In this document: piece by piece, positions 56,701 to 64,000 of the stretch | Layout: every line of letters begins with the position of its first letter | How positions within the stretch are numbered: position 1 is the first letter of the stretch | From: Scytalidium lignicola | Taxonomy: Eukaryota > Ascomycota > Leotiomycetes | Reading direction: 5' to 3' | DNA length: 64,000 nucleotides | NCBI GenBank assembly: GCA_002812745.2 | Contig: NCSJ02000114.1 | Location: 59,932-123,931 of the forward strand | The notes under the pieces: generated by a model | Database searches by the model: none | Seen by the model: only the letters and a program-made list of their open reading frames with translations | What the model was told of the DNA's origin: nothing | Made by a program: the position numbers and the translations under genes

Positions 56701-59495
56701 CGAGACCCATTGAAAGCCCGTGAGACAGCGTTGGAATGGCGCGATGTACCGTCTCTCTGTTACACCCGGGATGATGGGTAAATGTAATATGGACGGGGAT
56801 TATCACGTGGTGATTTGTACAGTACCGTACCGTACCGTATACGGAGCCTCTGACTGAGGATAGAATGGCAGGGTAGGTGACAAATACGTTACATTTAACT
56901 TGTGTAGTTTCTGAATTGAAGTTATACCGCCAGTTTAATATTAGTTTAATATTAGTGATTGCTTATGTAGGCTTCTCGCTTTATGTAATTTTGGCAGCAT
57001 GGCACGCATGGTTGCAAGCAATTGTAACTGGGTAAAAGCAACGCTGACAAACCCAAAAACACTTGGGTTTATTATGCACAAGCAGGAAACAATGCGAGAA
57101 GCAGGACTCTGATCGTTTTCTTCACCCAATGAACGGCGTTTGCTTGAAGTTAGTGTATGCAGAACTTAAAACGTGGCGGGAGCTTTAAGATCGAGCCAAG
57201 CTTGAGCCGCATATTCTAAAATCCATTCCAGCCTATTGAATAGAGAGGCTGACATCCAATTACGGGAATAAAGAGATAAAAACGTAGTGAATCATCCTGG
57301 GCTTACCGCGGTTCTTCCCAGAAAAGGAAATCAACTACTTGGGGGAAAAAACCTGGATGTTTTGACAAGTGTGAGCGAGAGAGAGAGCCCATGGCTTTTC
57401 TTTTTTTATTCGAGTCCAGAACACCATTGCTCTTCTGACCCCAGCAAAATACCCCAGAGTTTCCCTTGTAAATGCACCGGTACTAGACAGAAAAGAAAAA
57501 AACCGGCGTCGTATAGAAAGCAAGGCGCCAATGCCAAGTATTCGTTATTTATTTGCGCGGCTCTCTCGCTGACAGCGCTTGTCGGGAGTTCCGACAAAAA
57601 AAAAAAGTTGAGATAGAAGCAAGCGCCAGCATGTTCTTCGTGAAGGTACAGTACAGTAGGTACGGTAATTATTATACACTTCCTCTAACCCTCTCTCGTA
57701 ATTGCAGATGCTGCATGCATGGCACCGTAATGCAACGGGTAAAGTGGCCCATACAGGCTACTACAAGAGTTTTATGGCAGCGCAGTTACAGCACACAGCG
57801 AACGATACGGGATTGGAGATTTCCGAAGCCCGAGTTTTTTTCATTTGGTACCGAGACAGCCCAGGCCGGTGTTTTGTGGGTGAAGAAGGCCAAGAAGAAG
57901 AAAAAAACAGGAAAAAAATTGAACATAATTAGAGGATGATGCTGTAGTTGAGCCACCGAAAAGAAATGTGGTTCTGGATAACTTGCAGTGAAGAAGCCAC
58001 CGCCTATCGTTAAAAGCTACCGGTCACCCGGTATGTCACATCCGGTGCCAAGCAATTTTTTTGTGGGTCGGTCATTTTTCATCATTGCCATTGATCTTTT
58101 ACAGAGTAGAAAGTAGTAAAAAAAGGGCTCTGTACTACGCAGTATTTTCTCTGTTTTTAATTTGTTGTTAAATCCGGCTGGAGATTTTCCCTTCTACACA
58201 GTATTTCCGCGCTCTCAGTATCCATTTGTCAACCGTACCTATCTATCCTATCAGTTCCAACTAGGCAGGTCGTAGCGCTATCACACACACAAAAAAAAGC
58301 CATTTCATATTTTCNTTTTTTTCTCTTCTTTCGTGGACTGCATACAATATACAGTGCAGTACAGAACAGTACACGTGTACTTGCACTTCTGCACGATATA
58401 TGAAATTCAATTAGACGGTGAGAGACGGACTATGTACTTTTCTTGTCCTTTCTAGCCTTTTGCATCTTACTCCAAATCGGGGCTGGTGGTGGCTTTGTGT
58501 CCTCCTAGAGGTCACTGGTTGTTGCTCATCATATGGCGCAAACGCTGAGTGATGGAGGAGACGAAACGTCAGGGTTTGAAATTTAACTTTCCCTTTTCTT
58601 GCCTTTTCTTCGCTTCCTTCCTCCCTTTGTTGATTACGTCGTGCATAAATCTCAAGGCACGAGCTCGTTGGTCTAACTACTTGCGGTATGCTTTAACCTT
58701 CATGCTCGTAGCAAAACAAGGTCCAGGTCGGTTTGCTTCTGTAACAGCTCGCAGCTTTTGGTATCCGTGGCTGTACAGTTGAAGAAGGATGTGCCTGCGC
58801 AATCGAGAGTTAGCTCCCAGCCTATCGCTGGCCGCGGGGAGCATTTCTGATACTTTTGGTGGAATAATGGGAAATGCCTACGGGGACCCGTGCCCTACGG
58901 AGCCGGCCTGGGAAAACATAGGCGAGCCACAACGCCTTGTGCCCTTGGCGATGGATGGTTGGCGTCGATAAGGGTGAGGGACTGGTACAACTGTACAGAG
59001 CACAGTACGACAAGAGTATCGTATCGGGGAGCGGATGATGCACGATTATCAGATTCTGCAGTGTCTGTCGAGAGAGGATGCGAGTGAGCAATGACATAAT
59101 GATGTACAAGGACCATGGAGTTACCGTATACGAACGGAGCCCATGCAAAGAGCATACAGAAGGATACTGTGACGGTAGTGGTACGAGTACCACGATATAC
59201 CCAGGGTTTTCTCCCTTCCTTGTCTTCTTCAACGCCAACACGTTACAAGTACGTGCCTTTATCTTTTGCTCNTTTTTTTATTTTAAATTTCTCTTAAAAT
59301 TGCTGCATTTGGCACATACAACGTAGCAGATCGTCAATCTACAAAGTACAGAATAGGGCTTATCTATCTCTACCTTCTATCACAGGAAAAAAGATATATC
59401 ACCGCAGAAGCAAAACNAAAAAAAAGAAAGCAATTACCCCAAACTAGCAACATCAAACATCAACAGCAGCGATCAAAAAAAAAACCATCACCGAA

Positions 59496-59522
59496 TCCTT
59501 CCTTCCTTCCTTCCTTCCTTCC
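59496..59522. repeat. TTCC tandem repeat
   Basis: Between six and seven perfect copies of TTCC. Confidence 0.9.
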
Positions 59523-59682
59523 TAAGGCTACCGTATTTTCAGCCCAACGATTGACCCGTTTTACCTTGATCTTCCTTGTCTCCTTATTCCTGGAAGGTTG
59601 CGATTTTCGTACTGTGTTCAAGTCCCTACTCCGCGGCACCGGAGACCTGATTCCCTCCCCCCGGTCGTCGCGAACCACGGGG

Positions 59683-59702
59683 GCGTGAGCGTGAGCGTGA
59701 GC
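59683..59702. repeat. GCGTGA hexamer repeat
   Basis: Three perfect copies of GCGTGA plus GC. Confidence 0.85.
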
Positions 59703-59898
59703 CAGGCGTGCCAGGGAAGTTAACAGTAACTACAGTAGTAACTAGTATTGTACAGCAGAGTACTAGCACCAATCTAGCAAAATAAGGGTCCTCATTTCTT
59801 CATTCTTTTCCTTTCCCTTCCGGCTTGTTTTTCAGCAAGGTTTTGTTGGGCTTGTTGAAGGTTTTTTGTTATTGGGTGGAGCAAGGAGCAAGGAAGAA

Positions 59899-59918
59899 GA
59901 GAGAGAGAGAGAGAGAGG
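59899..59918. repeat. (GA)n microsatellite
   Basis: About nine GA units preceded by GAAGAA. Confidence 0.85.
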
Positions 59919-59932
59919 GAGTTTTTGAGCTT

Positions 59933-59959
59933 GTACTGGTACTGGTACTGGTACTGTAC
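59933..59959. repeat. GTACTG hexamer repeat
   Basis: Four GTACTG copies followed by GTAC. It belongs to the GTAC-word family seen throughout the gene-poor region. Confidence 0.85.
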
Positions 59960-60369
59960 GGGGGATGGAAAAAGTTTCCAGATTGATAATTAATAGCTGC
60001 ACAGTTACTTCCACGGAAGCTCATCACCTAATACCTACAGTACAAAGTCCTTAGCATCCTAATATCCAGTTATCAAGATTACTTGTAGAAAATTAATTCT
60101 CTTCTTCTTCCATTTCTCAGACTAACGTTTTTTGTTGCAACAACAACAAGTTTGAATTTTTACAGTACTGTNAATTTTGAGCCTAGGGAAAGAAAGGGTG
60201 TGTGTGTTGTGCAAGGACNTTTTTTTTTTGGAGGGGGGCCTAGTTTGCACGCAAATCAATCGGTGGCTTGTTGTTCCCAGTTCTGGGTCTAAGTTAGCTT
60301 ATGGTGCTGCTGCCCCCTCCCCCCTTGCCGCTCCTTGGGTTCGCGACTTTGGCTGCTTTCGTTTGCATT

Positions 60370-60402
60370 TTTGCGTCTTTGCGTCTTTGCGTCTTTGCGT
60401 CT
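60370..60402. repeat. Octamer tandem repeat (TTTGCGTC)
   Basis: About four copies of an 8-bp unit, the last with one change (ctatgcg). Confidence 0.85.
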
Positions 60403-60522
60403 ATGCGCCCCGATGTACCGGACGGGACATTGCGTGGGATGTTGATGCGCTCTGAGCTTGAGTTGAAGGGAGGAGAGATGTCCGCTGCAAGAGTCAAGCA
60501 ATTGGATTGGAGCGAGCACAGT

Positions 60523-60543
60523 GCCAATACCAATACCAATACC
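60523..60543. repeat. CCAATA hexamer repeat
   Basis: Three copies of CCAATA, ending at the edge of a perfect palindrome. Confidence 0.8.
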
Positions 60544-60564
60544 CACGGCGATGCATCGCCGTGG
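60543..60564. repeat. 22-bp perfect palindrome followed by an A run
   Basis: CCACGGCGAT, then GC, then its exact complement ATCGCCGTGG. It is followed at once by N and five A. The layout resembles a hairpin plus homopolymer. Confidence 0.85.
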
Positions 60565-61614
60565 NAAAAACGTTCTGACATGCCTTTCCTGCCTTAAAAG
60601 TATAGCGTCTCGTGATAGGTCGTTATGTCAGTAAGAGAGCTCGTCACTTTTCTTCTACATTGCATGCACATTTCTGGCAGGAGCAAAAATCAAGAGCTGC
60701 TTACAACAAGAAACTTGTAATTTTTTCCCCTCTGCTCACAAGTTATCATCTATATATTTCCTGCCTGCTCCGNAAAAATNAAAAATAAATNAAAAAAGAC
60801 CCCAGCATGCCCATCCATACATAAATCCCATCAGCGCAAAAAAATATCATTGTAATTTTGCCATGCCAGTCCGCCCCCTCTCTTTCAGAACGTTTTACAG
60901 AAGAAGAAAAATAAATAAATCCAAATAAGATAGATTATTTGGAACGGATCTGAAATAACNAAAAAAAGGTGGTGCGCTTTGAAAATAAAAGTTGTCTCTG
61001 GAGACGGAAACTTTCGCTGTAGGATGAGAGTTAAACATGGTTCTTTGATTTAAAAGGCTTTCACAGCTGGCCCAGAGCAGGCGGTGTAAAATAAAATAAA
61101 GGTAAAGAATAGAAGAAGAAAAAAGAGGATAAACAGCATCAACAGCATGAGGGGATTTGGGAAAAGGAGGATTGCCACAGATGCGCCAGAGAACACCAAA
61201 ATTTTTGCTGCCGATAAGAGTGTATGTGTCAAAAGAATTCGATTGAGCCGTCAAGTTTCATGATGCGCCAAGCCCTCTCTTTTTGGTACTCCGTTCGCCG
61301 CGTCACGTTTCGAGTTTCGAGGTTATATATTTTTATTTCTCATGTCTCTGTTTCTTTTTGTTGTGGTCGAAGAGGAGTGAATTCGGGGGGGGATGAGAAT
61401 TTTCGTGAGGATGAGGTGATGGTGAATGATGGGTGATGGTGATGTGCGAGGATACGTATATATATAATAGGTCATGGCATTTGCCAAAAGGATAATCGTC
61501 ATAAACATCGTGCTATACTCATGATGAAATTTGCCCATGAGTTGTGATCGTATGTGTGCTCCGCCATGCGTCGAAGAGAGCACGTCCAACAAAAAGAGTT
61601 GAGTGCTGCTACCC

Positions 61615-62427
61615 TCATAATATGACACATTTGGAACCGGACTTCTTGCGATACTGCCGATTTCCATCCCGTAAAGCAGCTCCGTCCCCCGATCCGATGC
61701 GAGGTGTTTTACCTCCTGCTGGTGATGGCCGTGCAGTCTGCATACGCTGTCGTCGAAGCAGACGAACCACATCATAGAAAGCCTTCTCAACATTGATGCA
61801 ATTCTTAGCTGATGCCTCGACGAATTCACATCCCAACTCCCTCGCGAGCGCATGGCCTTCCTGTGTTGACACCTCCCGTTCCGTTACCCTATCACTCTTG
61901 TTTCCTACTAGCATTATGGGGACGGGCGCCGAAGGTGTGACAGCTGATATCGGTGAGCCTGCATACGATGGGGATGATGCGGTGGACTCCTTGACTCGTT
62001 GGATTTGGTTGTGGAATCTCTGAATTCTCGTGAAAGAAGATCTCGAGGAGATACTATATACCAGGACGAAACCTTCGCCATCACGAATCCACTGGTCCCG
62101 GAGGGCGGTATATTCTTCTTGGCCCGCTGTGTCGAGGACTTCGAGCATGCAAGATTGACCGTCTATTACTACTTGCTTACGATAGGAGTCTTCGATGGTG
62201 GGATCATACTGGATAAGAGTAAGCAAAGGGGGATCCTTTTTTTTCTCAGGCAAAAAAGAAAAAAACTTTTGACCAAGCTCTAGAGATGCTGTTAAGACAA
62301 AGGGGAAAAAAGGGTTACTTACAGTCTCGACGAAATGTTGCAAGGTCAATTGTATGGTCAAAGCCGTCTTTCCAACGCCTCCGTCACCCAACACCACCAA
62401 CTTGTACAACACCATCTTTCCCGCCAT
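61615..62427 (-). CDS. ras-2: Ras2-type small GTPase
   Basis: Membrane-anchored signalling switch. In N. crassa and plant-pathogenic fungi this paralog governs hyphal growth and morphogenesis through MAP-kinase and cAMP signalling. Exons 62323-62427 and 61615-62208 give 232 aa. The protein starts [20 protein letters not shown] (P-loop GDGGVGKT). Switch I is [10 protein letters not shown]3 is [17 protein letters not shown]4 is VGNKSD and G5 is ASAKNC. A Ser/Pro insert ([19 protein letters not shown]) before G4 marks the filamentous-fungal Ras2 group. The CAAX box is CVIL. A terminal Leu usually means geranylgeranylation. The 114-nt intron is a multiple of three without an in-frame stop. The ATG at 62427 is the first in its frame, although the frame is open for about 200 codons further upstream. 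Confidence 0.93.
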   Translation of the reverse strand: MAGKMVLYKLVVLGDGGVGKTALTIQLTLQHFVETVSNPFFPFVLTASLELGQKFFSFLPEKKKDPPLLTLIQYDPTIEDSYRKQVVIDGQSCMLEVLDTAGQEEYTALRDQWIRDGEGFVLVYSISSRSSFTRIQRFHNQIQRVKESTASSPSYAGSPISAVTPSAPVPIMLVGNKSDRVTEREVSTQEGHALARELGCEFVEASAKNCINVEKAFYDVVRLLRRQRMQTARPSPAGGKTPRIGSGDGAALRDGNRQYRKKSGSKCVIL

Positions 62428-64000
62428 GGCTGGAGAAGAAGAAGAAGAAAGGGTTATCGGATAAGTAGCTGGGAAGCTTCTTCTGTGGTGCTCAGGAGAC
62501 GATGGGCGGGATTTCCAAGCTCGGTAGTCAGCAGAGACGCAGTCAATTCTTGCTTGCTTGCTGTGCTCAGGTTGAGGTGGTTGCGGAGACCAAGGGCGGA
62601 GGTTGTTCGTGGGGATTTCGGTTTGGTCAAGTGTGAAGCTCGGACGTCCTTTGGTACCGGTAGTAGGTGATACGATAGACCGGAGCGATAGCAGACGGGT
62701 CTTGGGTCTTGGCCGTCCGGGAAGAAGAGGCAGAGAGAGAGGTAGAGAAGCGATCGATGACAATGCAACGGGGGTGGACCAACAAAACACCGCGCAAGGA
62801 TTTTTCTTTGCAAGTCGCTGGTGACGATCGACTTTGCCTGAAAGTGAAGAGGACGGTGAAACAGCTTGGGTTGTCCAGAACGGCTTTGGCAGATCCAGGT
62901 TGCTCTGTTGGTCTGTTCGCCGGCAATTGCTGGGCAGGTCAGGCCTGGGAGCAGCAGAAGGTGGGGAGCTCTCGCTCAGTAGTCGAGCCGGCCGGGTAGT
63001 CGAAGCGCGTGGAACGGGCGGCACGATCTGCGAGAGGGCCAGAGGGTAGACAGAGGAAATGAGACAAGCAAGAGGGATTGCGACGACGATGGGAGGATGG
63101 GTTCGANTCGAGAGAGAGAGAGGAGGTGCGAGTTCAAGATGGGGTTTGGTTATGGAGAAGGAGCAGGAGGAGCAGGAGCAGTAACAGGAGCAGATAGCAG
63201 TTGATGCGAGGGATGAGATCCAAGTCCAACTGAAGGTAAGTGGGAGAGTACGTTTAATGTGGAATAATGCAGAAGCACCGCACTGTGCATCGAGTAACTC
63301 GTAACTCGTAACTGTCGCTCACGGCTCTCAGAGAGCACACAAGTCGTAGTCGCAGCTGGTAATTTAGCAGCAGAAAGTAGAACCAGCAGCAGCACTAGAG
63401 ACCAAGAGACCAAGAGAGGGAACTGGCCACTATCCCCAACTGGTCTCACTGCAACCTCTTGCTCGCCTGAACTTACCACTTGGCCAACTGCTGGCGGCGA
63501 CAAACTGCGGCAGTTCCGCTAGCGATGCGTGCGAAGTTCCGCCAAATCCAACTACTGACGGCCACTCAACCACGCCCACCGCACAGGGCAACAAAAAATG
63601 AAAAAGAGAGCCGGAGAAGGCGACGAGCAACGACAACGATGACAATGATGGCAACAACCACTGGCTGAGTTTTGCTGTCAAGTCTTTTCACGTGCGGCAA
63701 GGCTAGCAATTCCAGAGTAGTCGGCCAGGATCCTGAGAGGGTTGCATTCCCCAGATGCTCGATGCACGTTGCATCGCTGGGAAGCAAAGCAGAGAAACGG
63801 AGAACGGACACCGGAGTTAAGTAGTTAATTATGTGGAGCGAGAGTAGAACACATTCTGTTTCTCCCCTCTCTCTGTCTCTCTTTGGAGAAGATTACTGGC
63901 ATATATATACTGCACACACGGATACTGACACGCACATGCACACACACAGACAGTTCTCGTATATACACGGGTATGCAACCTCTCCAGCTAGATAATTCTG
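62428..64000. promoter_or_regulatory. Upstream region of ras-2 to window end
   Basis: About 1.57 kb. On the ras-2 strand it is CT-rich, with a (CT)n tract near 63108-63123 (beside the N at 63107). An AGCAGG trinucleotide/hexamer run lies at about 63162-63190, and CT/GT-rich repeats at 63860-63950. Such pyrimidine tracts are typical of fungal promoters and leaders. No gene recognised before the right edge. Confidence 0.45.

Larger units (their letters stand above)
52638..61614. other. Gene-poor 9-kb region between convergent genes
   Basis: No intact gene recognised. The left part (52.6-55.3 kb) is AT-rich, with a 13-bp-stem hairpin at 53617-53653. 55.3-56.7 kb is less AT-rich and looks like decayed sequence. 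56.8-61.3 kb carries GTAC-word clusters (56816-56843, 57646-57668, 58350-58380, 59933-59959), many simple repeats and 14 of the 21 Ns (counting from 53591 rightward). Frames of 60-130 codons exist but have no family resemblance and stop quickly. I found no tRNA-like B box and no terminal repeats of an intact element. Confidence 0.45.

Noticed and set aside
44858..61614. tRNA genes, CRISPR-like arrays or intact transposons in the gaps
   Set aside because: I scanned for T-arm/B-box words, regularly spaced repeats and terminal repeats with transposase-like frames and found none convincing. Tandem repeats here lack unique spacers.
62428..63024. A 200-residue N-terminal extension of Ras2
   Set aside because: The upstream open frame has no ATG, is low-complexity CT-rich leader sequence, and Ras2 proteins begin at MAGKMVLYK.

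Overview
This window reads as nuclear DNA of a filamentous ascomycete (Pezizomycotina). The support is one to ten short GT-AG introns (mostly 45-115 nt) in most genes, a Ras2-type GTPase with the filamentous-fungal insert, an ApsA/Num1-type cortical anchor with a C-terminal PH domain, and family content and order typical of moulds. A leotiomycete (Helotiales-like) host is my best guess from general resemblance only. Twenty-one N characters occur, nearly all beside A or T runs. In the five cases that fall in coding sequence, dropping the N restores the reading frame, so they look like homopolymer-length errors in the assembly rather than mutations.

Layout. 1-31 kb is gene-dense and dominated by translation genes: a mitochondrial rRNA methyltransferase (cut by the left edge), C1-tetrahydrofolate synthase, eIF3i, a forkhead/FHA factor of the FHL1 type, an orphan disordered protein, an 11-exon DEAH helicase of the YLR419W/DHX29 type, GCN1 (divergent from the helicase over 191 bp, with a string of upstream ORFs), and RPL19, whose start codon is split by an intron. 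31-45 kb holds mitochondrial serine hydroxymethyltransferase, a short-chain dehydrogenase, a thiol methyltransferase-like protein, an OTU-domain protein, an MFS drug:H+ antiporter and the ApsA-like protein. 45-61.6 kb is gene-poor. Only a haloacid dehalogenase-like enzyme and a six-span membrane protein (with a likely GC-AG intron) interrupt about 14 kb of simple repeats, GTAC-rich words, hairpins and some degenerate sequence. The window ends with ras-2 on the minus strand.

Functional links. C1-THF synthase and SHMT act in the same folate one-carbon pathway, and both have a TGACTC word upstream. GCN1 senses stalled ribosomes and amino-acid starvation. FHL1-type factors control ribosomal-protein and rRNA genes, and RPL19 is a possible target type. 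These are adjacency observations, not evidence of co-regulation. No transposon with intact coding capacity, tRNA, rRNA or CRISPR array was recognised. Exon models were built by hand from splice signals and family alignment from memory. For every spliced gene the summed exon length is a multiple of three (after dropping coding Ns).
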